Positions 1-7,930 of a stretch of DNA of 64,000 bases are shown here, piece by piece (the first letter of the stretch is position 1; each line of letters opens with the position of its first letter). A program made the position numbers and the translations under genes. The notes beneath the pieces are model-generated. The model had not been told where the DNA came from, made no database searches, and worked only from the letters and a program-made list of their open reading frames with translations. Location of the stretch: the NCBI RefSeq assembly GCF_017921835.1, contig NZ_JAGEMN010000001.1:365874-429873 (forward strand), in the 5' to 3' direction. Source of the DNA: Sporosarcina sp. 6E9. GTDB lineage: Bacteria; Bacillota; Bacilli; Bacillales_A; Planococcaceae.

Positions 1-189
1 TATCTTGGGTTTGATTGACGTTGAGTTTAAGTGAGGGAGGGATATATTGGGGATACAATACAGTTCTGATGACTGAAGATCTTTTAGGCGAAAAATTGAT
101 ATATTACTTTGATAGCTTGGATGTTCAAAAATATATTACATCGTCACCAAGCGGTTGCTTTAGTAAAATAAAGCTAGTAAATATACGTA

Positions 190-215
190 AAAAGCTTAGA
201 AATCTAAGCTTTTTT
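190..215 (+). terminator. Rho-independent terminator
   Basis: A perfect 10-bp stem (AAAAGCTTAG paired with CTAAGCTTTT) with an AAAT loop runs into a T-tract. It probably ends a transcript that starts left of the window. It also argues against the weak open frame that crosses it. Confidence 0.7.
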
Positions 216-328
216 ATTTGCCAATTTGCTGTTGAAATTATGCTGATTGGTATGATATTTGACACTGTCAGTAGCGTTTTTCTCCCCGTCAACCGAACCA
301 GTCACATAACTATGGGAGGTCCTTTTGT

Positions 329-353
329 GTTTTAGACTTTGTGACACGGGTAT
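329..353 (+). promoter_or_regulatory. Candidate sigma-B promoter
   Basis: GTTTTA at 329-334 and a perfect GGGTAT at 348-353 are separated by 13 bases. This is one base away from the Bacillus sigma-B consensus (GTTTAA, 13-15 bases, GGGTAT). It lies 50 bases before a gene whose family is a known general-stress family, which supports the call. Confidence 0.7.
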
Positions 354-402
354 TTATAGACTAAGCACTAAAACTACTAAAATTCTAGGAGGAAATATCA
401 AC

Positions 403-1101
403 ATGGCAGATAAAAGATTTGTAGGTACATTCCAAACAGAACACGAAGTTTTGAATATAATTGACGAGCTAAAGACAGAAGGCTATTCAGAAGATGATAT
501 TTACGTTGTCACAAATGATGAAGATTCACTATCGATTGTTCGAGGACAGACGGATGTCGATTTGGAGTCTCCAGGCGGAAACTGGCTAGATAGATTCATT
601 GCCTTCATTAGTGGAGATGAACCGGTGAAGGCGGCATTTAATGATATGGGACTCACCAAAGAAGAAGCTACTCGTCATTATGAGGAAGTGAAGAATGGGC
701 GCATCTTGTTGTATGTTGACCAAGAATACGGAAGAACAACCTATGACAGGCAGGCGGAATTTCTAGAAAACTATTCCGATCCGAACCTAGGCTCGAACTT
801 GACCACTGGTGATGTAGGCGCAAACGCTACTTTAAATCATGCTAGCCGGAATATCGATACCGAAGTGAATATCGGTGAACATGTTGTCGGGCAAGAACAG
901 TCAGTGGAAGTCCCCGTTTCACGTGAAGAAGTAGATATCGAAAGACGAGCGGTGTATGACGAGACGGCAGCAGGACAAGTTTTCGTTGATGGTGACAACG
1001 TACGACATGAAGAGGAAGATTTTGTGAATCAAATTGATAGAGATGCTGAAGATAAATTAGATACGGAGCGTTCACAATACGACCCCCCAAAACGACCGTG
1101 A
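403..1101 (+). CDS. General stress protein with YflT-like and partial YsnF-like domains
   Basis: This soluble acidic protein of 232 residues is likely made under general stress. The N-terminal 110 residues resemble the general stress protein 17M/YflT fold (VGTFQTEHEV at the start, then EEATRHYEEVKNGRILLYVD). After a linker comes a segment like the YsnF/DUF2382 repeat (EQSVEVPVSREEVDIERR, about residues 163-183), but only part of the usual domain is present. The start at 403 is chosen because AGGAGG lies 7-8 bases before it; an upstream in-frame GTG or ATG has no such site. A sigma-B-like promoter lies just upstream. The molecular function of the family is unknown. A shorter homologue of the N-terminal domain is encoded at 59374-59691. 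Confidence 0.82.
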   Translation: MADKRFVGTFQTEHEVLNIIDELKTEGYSEDDIYVVTNDEDSLSIVRGQTDVDLESPGGNWLDRFIAFISGDEPVKAAFNDMGLTKEEATRHYEEVKNGRILLYVDQEYGRTTYDRQAEFLENYSDPNLGSNLTTGDVGANATLNHASRNIDTEVNIGEHVVGQEQSVEVPVSREEVDIERRAVYDETAAGQVFVDGDNVRHEEEDFVNQIDRDAEDKLDTERSQYDPPKRP

Positions 1102-1189
1102 CCGACTATGATATCTATGAAATTGAAATTTCTGTAAAATACTAAACCATTCAGTTGAGCGGTACAGGAACTAAATCAAACACCAAACA

Positions 1190-1224
1190 GAGTCCAAATT
1201 CGGATACGAATTGGACTCTTTCTT
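1190..1224 (+). terminator. Terminator, probably shared by converging genes
   Basis: GAGTCCAAATTCG and CGAATTGGACTC pair around a GATA loop with one bulge, followed by TTTCTTT. The stem lies between the plus-strand stress gene, which ends about 90 bases before it, and the converging minus-strand gene. Confidence 0.65.
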
Positions 1225-1979
1225 TACTGTTGTTTCTCGATGATTAATTGACCTTTTTGCTCGTCGACATTGAAAGTGAATTGCTTATTATTTACCAAAT
1301 TCGCTGAAACTTTTCTTCCTTGATAGCGTTCATCTGCATAAATAAATACATAACCCTCTCTTTCAATAATAACGTAACCTTCACGCTCTCCTTCCTGTAA
1401 TTCCAATAAGTCATAACCTGCTTTAGAGTAATTAAATAGGGCAATGGCAGGCATATCATCAATAGTTAGTGCAAAGGCTGTCAGCTCACCATCAATCCAT
1501 TCATCTATTTTAGTTATTTCCGCAAGGTCTTTATTTAACGAATAATGACTTCCATAATACGATTGGATTTCACGCCAAAGTTCTTGCTGTGTCGGATATT
1601 CGAGATTTGACCAAGTACCTATTTCTGTTACTTCATCTTTATCGCACCGCAAGATCACACCGATAGTTGGCGTCTCAACATCATTTACATGGAAATCACC
1701 AACTGTATATCCGGCTTCATATTGTTCCGGTACAACCGTGAATACCCGATTGGGGTAGTTATTATCTAGATAATCACTTACGATTTCATACGCCTCTGAA
1801 TGTTTATTCGTTTTCAACGTAGGAAAATAGAGAATATATCCGAAAAATCCTAAGACTAGGATGCTCGTAAACACAATTGCTATTCTTCTTTTCTTTCTAA
1901 AAATAAACCACAGAATTGTTATCGCAATTACTACTGCAACTCCAATTAAAAAAAAGTAGATCAGTTCACTTGGACTCAT
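1224..1979 (-). CDS. Hypothetical membrane-anchored protein
   Basis: I do not recognise the family. The 251 residues begin with two hydrophobic helices (about 5-27 and 33-52) split by the basic cluster FRKKRR. An extracytoplasmic or cytoplasmic soluble region of about 195 residues follows, rich in Asp, Glu and Tyr and without cysteine motifs. The ATG at 1979 follows a GGGAGAG ribosome site. The gene stands alone and converges on the preceding stress gene. No function is proposed. Confidence 0.7.
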   Translation of the reverse strand: MSPSELIYFFLIGVAVVIAITILWFIFRKKRRIAIVFTSILVLGFFGYILYFPTLKTNKHSEAYEIVSDYLDNNYPNRVFTVVPEQYEAGYTVGDFHVNDVETPTIGVILRCDKDEVTEIGTWSNLEYPTQQELWREIQSYYGSHYSLNKDLAEITKIDEWIDGELTAFALTIDDMPAIALFNYSKAGYDLLELQEGEREGYVIIEREGYVFIYADERYQGRKVSANLVNNKQFTFNVDEQKGQLIIEKQQ

Positions 1980-2302
1980 ATGATCTCTCCCAACACAAAT
2001 TTAATTATTTTAAGTGTTCTTCTAAAATCTGGACGGTTTATGGAATATTAAATATATATTTAAACTACTGTTATCATACCAGAATTACCATAAAGATCCT
2101 TTCTAAAACGAAAAGCACCGCTAATCGCGATGATGATTGCTGTTCTATTACGAGGTTATTTCGCTTGTTATTTCAAGTATTAAAAAATATATATCAAGGA
2201 CTTCCAAGTTGTGGTAAAGTGTGAGTATGGCGATAATTCTGTTAACAGTTCAATTTGGCTTTCTTATCAACATTTTTTGATTAAAGAAAGGGGTAATGTT
2301 CT
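1980..2302. other. Intergenic region with no supported gene
   Basis: This AT-rich stretch separates two divergently transcribed genes and presumably carries both promoters. I read all frames and found no open frame with a ribosome site and no convincing hairpin. Confidence 0.5.
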
Positions 2303-3178
2303 ATGAGGAGGATAGTGCGTGTATTCTATAGAGACGATAATGGATTTGAAGAGGAAATTCACCTTGGTGAAGTAACAACTCATACGTATACAAATAAGTT
2401 GAAACAGAAAATATTTTGTCCGACGGAAAATTGTTCAGCCAGAATTAGTTATAGTGGCGGGAGATACCCGCATTTCAGAACATGGAGATACGATCAACAT
2501 TCAGTAAATTGTCCTTACTATTTTGCCCGATTTCCTGTTAAGTTGGGTAGAAATCTCACGGATATTGTGCGTGTCGAAATCTCTTATAATAGACGGCAAA
2601 ATGCCTTAAATGACGCCTATATTCAGATGAATCTATCAGTGGAAGAACGCGAGGCACTAAGAAACAGCAGAATTAAACCTAGAAATAGTGTTAGGGGAAT
2701 TACTTCTAGAAAAGCTAACGTAAAGGCAGAACAGCTCGTTTTATTTGATAGTGGATTGTATGAAGATGAACTCATTTTCAGAAGAAGAAATATATCAAAG
2801 CGATTAGTCGATGGAATTACGGCATCTGACATCGGCGAAATTCGTTTGGTTATGGGGAAGATTACATCAAATATAGTAGATGGCGAAACCGCGGAAATAG
2901 TTGTGGAAAATAACAACAAAGTGATTACTGTCGTCTTCGAAGAATCTTTTACAGCCGATCCATATAACAGTAGCTATTTGAATAAATTCTGGGCAATCAA
3001 TCAAGTTTTAAATCGTGAACGAGTCGTTCAATTCACTGGAATAGGTGATGTACGTAAAAATACCAGAAGTCACAGACTGGAACTAGTCATACACGCTGGA
3101 ACTGACTTTAGGATAAACAATCGAGATATATCAGCATTAGCAGCACAACTGGCATTAGAGCAATATCGATTGGGGTGA
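2303..3178 (+). CDS. Hypothetical protein with CoiA-like N-terminal zinc-site motif
   Basis: The family of this 291-residue protein is not recognised. Residues about 34-75 show FCPTENC, then YPHFR, then CPYY with a His between. This spacing of two Cys, a PHF(R) and further His/Cys resembles the small zinc-binding module at the start of competence CoiA-like proteins, but no nuclease domain follows. The rest is a basic, mostly beta-rich region with no motif I can name. AAAGGGG precedes the ATG by about 8 bases. Neighbours give no hint. The CoiA resemblance is inference from pattern only. Confidence 0.7.
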   Translation: MRRIVRVFYRDDNGFEEEIHLGEVTTHTYTNKLKQKIFCPTENCSARISYSGGRYPHFRTWRYDQHSVNCPYYFARFPVKLGRNLTDIVRVEISYNRRQNALNDAYIQMNLSVEEREALRNSRIKPRNSVRGITSRKANVKAEQLVLFDSGLYEDELIFRRRNISKRLVDGITASDIGEIRLVMGKITSNIVDGETAEIVVENNNKVITVVFEESFTADPYNSSYLNKFWAINQVLNRERVVQFTGIGDVRKNTRSHRLELVIHAGTDFRINNRDISALAAQLALEQYRLG

Positions 3179-3314
3179 ATTGAGGAAAAGTATAAATCTA
3201 GGGAAGGTAGCCTGTAATTTTAAGGAGTTTTGCATTTTTATGTCATAGAATTCATAGGATAGAAGAATTACTTTATGCGGAAATAAAAGTAAAAGTTTTC
3301 GAAAGGGGAGGTAT

Positions 3315-3632
3315 ATGGGGGTACACAATGTTGGGGTTGGAGAACAGGTATTTGTAATTAAGAATAAAGAAGTTCATAAAGGTACTATAGTTAAGTATGT
3401 TAGTAAAAATCAACTAAATATCAAGTTAGCTAATCACGCAACGCCAATACGAGTGATTTACGGGATAAGTTTTTTCTTTACAAAGGATAAGGCAGACAGA
3501 TTTATTGCTTCTTCGATTCTTCAAGAGAAAAAAGAAAATGAAAAGCGACTGGCCAATAAAAAGAAAAAAATCCAGTTATGCAATTCGTGTGCGATTCCGA
3601 TTGGCCCATTTGGTCATTGTGGTTGCAGTTAA
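3315..3632 (+). CDS. Hypothetical protein with C-terminal CxxC cluster
   Basis: This small basic protein of 105 residues has an N-terminal beta-strand-rich part (GVGEQVFVIKNKEVHKGTIV) suggestive of an SH3-like or KOW-like fold. A lysine-rich helix follows, and the protein ends with cysteines (LCNSCAIPIGPFGHCGCS) that could bind a metal. GGGGAGG lies just before the ATG and a good terminator follows the stop. The function is unknown, and the KOW-like suggestion is weak. Confidence 0.68.
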   Translation: MGVHNVGVGEQVFVIKNKEVHKGTIVKYVSKNQLNIKLANHATPIRVIYGISFFFTKDKADRFIASSILQEKKENEKRLANKKKKIQLCNSCAIPIGPFGHCGCS

Positions 3633-3654
3633 CTAAGTCATTATTAATAACGTG

Positions 3655-3691
3655 AAAAACACGTTCAATCGCAACATGAAACGTGTTTTTT
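3655..3691 (+). terminator. Rho-independent terminator
   Basis: AAAAACACGTT pairs with AACGTGTTTTT across a 14-base loop, ending in a T-run. It serves the preceding small gene and probably also the converging minus-strand gene. Confidence 0.75.
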
Positions 3692-3714
3692 GTGGTTCAA
3701 CGCTTATTATTCAT

Positions 3715-4155
3715 TTAATGAATTAATGATGCTCTCAAATTGTTTGTGCCATTTTCCAAATACCCCTTTAAACAAGTCAACATGTAAACCCAACCTTCTT
3801 TTTGACCTAGCATTTTGTTTACGATTTCGGGATCATCTTCTTTTAACCCGGACTCAATTACCTGGATGATTGTAGTGACTCTATCCAACATTTCTAATTT
3901 TATCGTAACGACAGTTTCTTGACCTTCCTCGCCCCATAAGAATACGATTTTTTCATTTTCAAGTACTTCTGATACATAAATCATCCCTTCTGCATTGTAT
4001 TCATCATATCTCCAAGTAATCGTTTTGCCCTGTACTACTCTTCCTGTTCCCGATGAAAACCAATAATTAGCCATTTTTACTGGGTCTATAATCGCTTCGA
4101 ATACTTCATTTACCGGTTTTAGGATTTTCATTTTTGTCATAATATCTGTATACAT
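3715..4155 (-). CDS. SRPBCC (AHSA1-like) family protein
   Basis: These 146 residues have the pattern of the START-like SRPBCC superfamily, close to the AHSA1 group. An early strand-helix reads ILKPVNEVFEAIIDPVKMANYWF, the middle has WRYDEYNAEGMIYVSEVLENEKIVFLW, and a long C-terminal helix contains EGWVYMLTCLKGYLE. Such proteins bind hydrophobic ligands; no ligand can be predicted here. The ATG at 4155 has a poor ribosome site and the ATG five codons later is an alternative. The gene stands alone. Confidence 0.8.
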   Translation of the reverse strand: MYTDIMTKMKILKPVNEVFEAIIDPVKMANYWFSSGTGRVVQGKTITWRYDEYNAEGMIYVSEVLENEKIVFLWGEEGQETVVTIKLEMLDRVTTIIQVIESGLKEDDPEIVNKMLGQKEGWVYMLTCLKGYLENGTNNLRASLIH

Positions 4156-4224
4156 ACAAAGTCAACTCTCTTTCAGAATGTTTTATCAAGTATACCATGT
4201 GTTATTGAGTCAAATGAATAATTA

Positions 4225-4262
4225 AAACGAGACCTTTGTGGATATTCGCAAAGGTCTCGTTT
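4225..4262. terminator. Strong terminator-like hairpin between divergent genes
   Basis: AAACGAGACCTTTG and CAAAGGTCTCGTTT form a perfect 14-bp stem with a 10-base loop. It sits between divergently transcribed genes, 53 bases before the lipoprotein start at 4316, so it is not placed to end either gene. It may be an attenuator in the lipoprotein leader or a relic. Confidence 0.6.
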
Positions 4263-4315
4263 AATCATTGTTTACAATAAAGGAGAAGGTAAAAAATGAT
4301 ATGGAGGGGTTTTAA

Positions 4316-4954
4316 TTGAAACAGATTTTGTATATTTTAGGCGTTGCAACTTTATTGATGTTGGCTGGATGTGGTGACATTGATGAAAAAAATGATCGTG
4401 AAGTTTCAGCAGCTTCTGATCAGGATTCGGGTGTCGATAGTGAAGAGGATGGCGTCGAAGAAACAGAGCAAGAAGATAAGAAAGAAAAGTCGGTAGGTAC
4501 CCGTTCAAATCCATTGCCATTTGGAGATACGATTACTGTAAAGGAAAATATTTACGATGACAGTTTTAATTCGTATCCTTCAGCACTTCAACTAACTTTA
4601 CTAGAAGTAATCCGCGGTGATGAGGCTTGGTCCATTATTGAGAAAGAAAATCAGTTTAATGAACCAGCTGAAGAAGGGTATGAATATGCGCTCGTAAAGG
4701 TGAAGGGATTCTTGAAGGATTCAGAAACGGAAGATGATAGCTTATTTTTCTCCTCGTTTAATTTTAATTTTGTTTCAGATGAAGGGGAAGTATATGAGTT
4801 AGTTTCAGCTGTAATACCAAACGAACTGCATAAGGAACTCTTTAGTGGCGCAACAGGCGAAGGTTATATTTATAACCAGGTTAGAATCGGTGACGATTTC
4901 AAAGTTTCGTATGATTCAAGTGAAGGGTCACCTGTATTCTTTTTGGTGAAATAA
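4316..4954 (+). CDS. Lipoprotein, DUF4352-like
   Basis: A 212-residue secreted lipoprotein. The signal sequence ends in the lipobox LAGC, so Cys19 would be lipidated and the protein anchored outside the membrane. An acidic linker (about residues 20-60) is followed by a beta-rich domain with the look of DUF4352 proteins, which have an immunoglobulin-like or telokin-like fold (SNPLPFGDTITV, then YEYALVKVKG, then GYIYNQVRIGDDF). The TTG start has GGAGGGG 7 bases upstream. A second lipoprotein follows after 19 bases, so the two are probably co-transcribed. The partner is unknown. Confidence 0.8.
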   Translation: MKQILYILGVATLLMLAGCGDIDEKNDREVSAASDQDSGVDSEEDGVEETEQEDKKEKSVGTRSNPLPFGDTITVKENIYDDSFNSYPSALQLTLLEVIRGDEAWSIIEKENQFNEPAEEGYEYALVKVKGFLKDSETEDDSLFFSSFNFNFVSDEGEVYELVSAVIPNELHKELFSGATGEGYIYNQVRIGDDFKVSYDSSEGSPVFFLVK

Positions 4955-4973
4955 AAATTCAGGAGGGTTTTTA

Positions 4974-5558
4974 ATGGAGAAGATTGGTATTTTAGTATCC
5001 GCACTCATGTTGCTATTCTTAGTTGCTTGCTCGTCAGATAGTAGCGAAAGTGCAAAGGCTGACACCGGTGAAAAGGTGGCTGTCGATAAAGGAATTGTAA
5101 ATGTTGAAGTGACATTACCTGCATCGTTTTTTGAAGGGGAAGATATTGAGGAAGCTATTGAAAATGCTAAAGATGAAGGAGTATCAGAGGTTACAAAAAA
5201 TAGCGATGGATCATTGACTTATAAGATGTCAAAGTCTAAGCATAAAGAAATGATGGCTGAAATAGCTGATAATCTAATAAGTTATGCCGATGAATTGAAA
5301 ACCGATGAAGATTTTCAATCCATTCAAGATATAAAGTACAATAAATCATTCTCGAAGTTTACGCTAATCGTCGATAAAGAAGCCTTTGAGAATGGTTTTG
5401 ACGGTTTAGCTGCATTCGGCTTGGCAATGTCTGGGATGTACTATCAAGTCTTTGACGGTGCAGCGCCAGATAAGGTCAAAGTAGAAATTGACTATAAAGA
5501 TCATATGACCGATGAGGTATTTGAGCGTGTCGTTTATCCCGATGCGTTTGAAGAATAA
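4974..5558 (+). CDS. Lipoprotein of unknown function
   Basis: This 194-residue lipoprotein has a signal peptide ending LVACSS, so Cys19 is the likely lipid site. A mixed alpha/beta domain follows with no catalytic motif I recognise. The passage SYADELKTDEDFQSIQDIKYNKSFSKFTLIVDKEAFE looks like an alternating helix-strand packing domain. AGGAGGG lies before the ATG. The gene is the second of a two-lipoprotein unit ended by a terminator. Confidence 0.78.
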   Translation: MEKIGILVSALMLLFLVACSSDSSESAKADTGEKVAVDKGIVNVEVTLPASFFEGEDIEEAIENAKDEGVSEVTKNSDGSLTYKMSKSKHKEMMAEIADNLISYADELKTDEDFQSIQDIKYNKSFSKFTLIVDKEAFENGFDGLAAFGLAMSGMYYQVFDGAAPDKVKVEIDYKDHMTDEVFERVVYPDAFEE

Positions 5559-5567
5559 GAATGCTGT

Positions 5568-5597
5568 AGTCCACTTTTTTAGTGGGCTTCTTTTTTG
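5568..5597 (+). terminator. Rho-independent terminator
   Basis: AGTCCACT pairs with AGTGGGCT (one wobble) over a T-rich loop and is followed by TCTTTTTT. It ends the lipoprotein pair. Confidence 0.7.
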
Positions 5598-5646
5598 TCT
5601 TCATAATAGTATCATTTTACTTCATATCAATTTGTAAACACGACGA

Positions 5647-5676
5647 TTGACAAAGCAATTCATTTCATGTTATGTT
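5647..5676 (+). promoter_or_regulatory. Sigma-A promoter of the mhqR operon
   Basis: A perfect TTGACA at 5647-5652 is followed after 18 bases by TATGTT at 5671-5676, with an extended TGT just before the -10. It directly abuts the palindrome at 5677-5694, which suits repression by a DNA-bound MarR dimer. Confidence 0.7.
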
Positions 5677-5694
5677 TATCTCGAATTAAAGATA
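5677..5694 (+). promoter_or_regulatory. Candidate MhqR operator
   Basis: TATCTCGAATTAAAGATA is an imperfect palindrome with TATCT and AGATA arms. As I recall it, the Bacillus MhqR box has the core ATCTCGAATTCGAGAT, and this site keeps its left half and outer right arm. It covers the expected transcription start, so autorepression and co-regulation of the dioxygenase gene are expected. Confidence 0.6.
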
Positions 5695-5726
5695 CTTGAA
5701 TTCAAATAAGTTTAGGGGTGATAAAA

Positions 5727-6161
5727 ATGAAAGTAGACTCTGAAGAATTAAAAGCTGTTACTGTCATACTTCGTACCTCCCAAGCAATTCAAGAAGTCAT
5801 TCGTAAAGATGTTGCTAAATATGGACTAAACCCAACAGAGTTTTCTGTTTTAGAGTTGTTGTACCACAAAGGTGACCAACCAACCCAAATGATTGGGAAG
5901 AAGGTTCTTCTGACTAGCGGTAGTATCACTTATGTCGTCGATAAGCTTGTGAATAAGAACTATGTAATTCGCAAAGCCTGTCCAAAAGATCGGCGCGTAA
6001 CCCATGCAGGACTAACCGAAAGCGGAAAAGAGTTAATGGATGAAATTTTTCCGAAACATAAAATCATTATGGAAGAAGTTTTTGATCAGTTAGAAGCTGA
6101 TGAACTTATCGAGACAGTTGAATTATTAAAACGTATTGGATATAGAGCAAAAAGTCTATAA
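5727..6161 (+). CDS. mhqR: MarR-family repressor, MhqR-like
   Basis: A 144-residue winged-helix regulator of the MarR family. The signature GLNPTEFSVLELLYHKGDQPTQ, a recognition helix in SGSITYVVDKLV, and the wing KACPKDRRVTHAGLTESGK closely match what I remember of Bacillus MhqR, which senses quinones and other electrophiles and represses ring-cleaving dioxygenases and azoreductases. The start at 5727 has AGGGGTG 6-8 bases upstream; the GTG at 5718 lies within that site. A dioxygenase gene follows after 24 bases. The promoter and operator lie just upstream. Confidence 0.8.
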   Translation: MKVDSEELKAVTVILRTSQAIQEVIRKDVAKYGLNPTEFSVLELLYHKGDQPTQMIGKKVLLTSGSITYVVDKLVNKNYVIRKACPKDRRVTHAGLTESGKELMDEIFPKHKIIMEEVFDQLEADELIETVELLKRIGYRAKSL

Positions 6162-6185
6162 TATTTAAACAGGAGGACAATCATT

Positions 6186-7172
6186 ATGAACGAATTAAAA
6201 GGAATTCACCATGTCACAGCTATTACGAGTAGCGCAGAGAAAAACTATGAATTTTTCACATATGCACTTGGTATGCGTTTGGTGAAAAAAACCGTCAACC
6301 AAGATGATATTCAAACCTATCACTTATTTTTTGCCGATGATAAAGGTAGTGCGGGGACAGATATGACGTTCTTTGATTTTCCAAACATCCCAAAAGGGAC
6401 CCACGGAACAAATGAAATTTCAAAAACATCATTCAGAGTACCAACAGATGCTGCGCTTGATTATTGGGTAAAACGTTTTAATCGTTTGGAAGTAGAGCAT
6501 ACAGGCATTAAAGAACAATTTGGCAAAAAGACATTGTCATTTGTTGATTTTGATGATCAACAATATCAATTGATTTCAGATGAGTTTAATGAAGGCATAG
6601 AATCAGGAACCCCTTGGCAGAATGGTCCAATTCCACTTGAGTTTGCAATTACTGGTTTAGGCCCTGTTTTTGTCCGCATTGCTGAATTTGATTATTTCAA
6701 GGAAGTATTGGAAAAAGTGATGGTCTTTAATGAAAACGCACAAGAAGGTTCCTATCATTTATTCGAAGGCGGGCAGGGTGGAAACGGTGCTCAAATTATT
6801 GTTGAACATAATACCGTTTTACCCATCGCTCAACAAGGTTACGGAACAGTTCACCATGCTGCATTCCGTGTCGAAGACCGTGCTGTATTAGATGAATGGA
6901 CAAACAGACTTGAAAGCTTCGGATTCCAAACTTCAGGCTTTGTCGATCGATTCTTTTTTGGATCGCTCTATGCGCGTGTTGCGCCGCAAATCTTATTTGA
7001 ATTTGCGACAGATGGCCCTGGATTTATGGGGGATGAGCCGTACGAAACGCTTGGTGAACTCCTTTCCTTACCTCCATTTTTGGAGCCGAAACGCGAGCAA
7101 ATTGAGAAGTTGGTTAGACCTATTGATACAGTTAGAAGCACAATTGATTTTGAAAAAGAATACGAGAAATAA
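6186..7172 (+). CDS. Ring-cleaving dioxygenase, MhqA/MhqO-like
   Basis: This 328-residue protein consists of two vicinal-oxygen-chelate (glyoxalase/dioxygenase) modules. The N-terminal module begins ELKGIHHVTAITSSAEKNYEFF and the second has GTVHHAAFRVEDRAVLDEW. Metal-ligand candidates are the His of IHHVT, the His of VHHAAF and the Glu of ILFEFATDGPGF. Members of this group in Bacillus (MhqA, MhqE, MhqO) help detoxify hydroquinones. AGGAGG precedes the ATG. It lies immediately downstream of the mhqR-like gene and ends at a strong terminator, so a two-gene, electrophile-induced operon is likely. Confidence 0.85.
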   Translation: MNELKGIHHVTAITSSAEKNYEFFTYALGMRLVKKTVNQDDIQTYHLFFADDKGSAGTDMTFFDFPNIPKGTHGTNEISKTSFRVPTDAALDYWVKRFNRLEVEHTGIKEQFGKKTLSFVDFDDQQYQLISDEFNEGIESGTPWQNGPIPLEFAITGLGPVFVRIAEFDYFKEVLEKVMVFNENAQEGSYHLFEGGQGGNGAQIIVEHNTVLPIAQQGYGTVHHAAFRVEDRAVLDEWTNRLESFGFQTSGFVDRFFFGSLYARVAPQILFEFATDGPGFMGDEPYETLGELLSLPPFLEPKREQIEKLVRPIDTVRSTIDFEKEYEK

Positions 7173-7205
7173 TTACAGTTGGATTTGGTAATATTTCTGA
7201 AAAAC

Positions 7206-7249
7206 AAAACAGCCTTCACTCCCCATAATGGAGTGAAGGCTGTTTTGTT
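7206..7249 (+). terminator. Strong rho-independent terminator
   Basis: A perfect 17-bp stem (arms 7206-7222 and 7230-7246) with a 7-base loop ends in TTTTG. It ends the mhqR operon. Confidence 0.85.
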
Positions 7250-7342
7250 ATAACTTAACCTTGTCTTAACATTGAAAACATACACTTGAAATATAGATGA
7301 TTTAATAAAGTTAATAAAATGTATTAAAAAAGGGGAGAAATT

Positions 7343-7930
7343 TTGGAAATCATTCTAGGTTTATTTCTATTGATGTTGATAATGTTATTTTGCCTCGCGG
7401 GCATCATTATTATTTATTTGGTTTTGCAGTACAACACATTTATTTCTTTGCGCAACCGAATAGAAGAGGCGCATCATGCGATTGACACATATTTATTGCA
7501 ACGGTTTGATCAATTATCGAAACTTGCGGACACCGTTGTGTCTTATACAGATTATGAACAAGAAACACAACTAAAGCTGGCTAAAATTCGTACAAATTAC
7601 ATCCAGATGTCAGCCAATGAAAAACTAGCTGCATCGAGCGAGATTGAAAATCTTCAAAAAAGCCTAAGATTACAAGTTGAAAATTATCCCGAATTGAAGG
7701 CGGACACAGTCTATCGTAGTTTAACATCAGCGATTACCGATGTAGAAGAAAAGTTATCAGCCAGTCGTAGATCCTATAACGCAAACGTTTACCAATTAAA
7801 CACAAAGCTAAAGCAGTTTCCAACCCGTATGATTGGCTCATTTATGAAAATTCATGAAGTCGATATGTTAGAAGTTGCAGAAGAGCATAAAGTAGATATC
7901 AATCTAAGTGAAAGATTAGGGGGAATATAA
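7343..7930 (+). CDS. lemA: LemA family membrane protein
   Basis: A 195-residue protein with one N-terminal transmembrane helix (about 2-28) and a long helical-bundle domain. NRIEEAHHAIDTYLLQRFDQLSKLADTV is the LemA signature region, where other members usually have a run like NxxxAxxxxDVxLKRRxDLIPNLV. The protein is anchored in the membrane; the family function is not firmly known. The TTG start has AGGGGAG 7-9 bases upstream. The next gene starts at the base after the stop, so the LemA/DUF3137 pair is one operon. Confidence 0.85.
   Translation: MEIILGLFLLMLIMLFCLAGIIIIYLVLQYNTFISLRNRIEEAHHAIDTYLLQRFDQLSKLADTVVSYTDYEQETQLKLAKIRTNYIQMSANEKLAASSEIENLQKSLRLQVENYPELKADTVYRSLTSAITDVEEKLSASRRSYNANVYQLNTKLKQFPTRMIGSFMKIHEVDMLEVAEEHKVDINLSERLGGI

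Noticed and set aside
15..335. Open frame of 106 residues at the left end
   Set aside because: It crosses a clear terminator hairpin at 190-215, overlaps the sigma-B-like promoter, and lacks a convincing ribosome site and any family feature.
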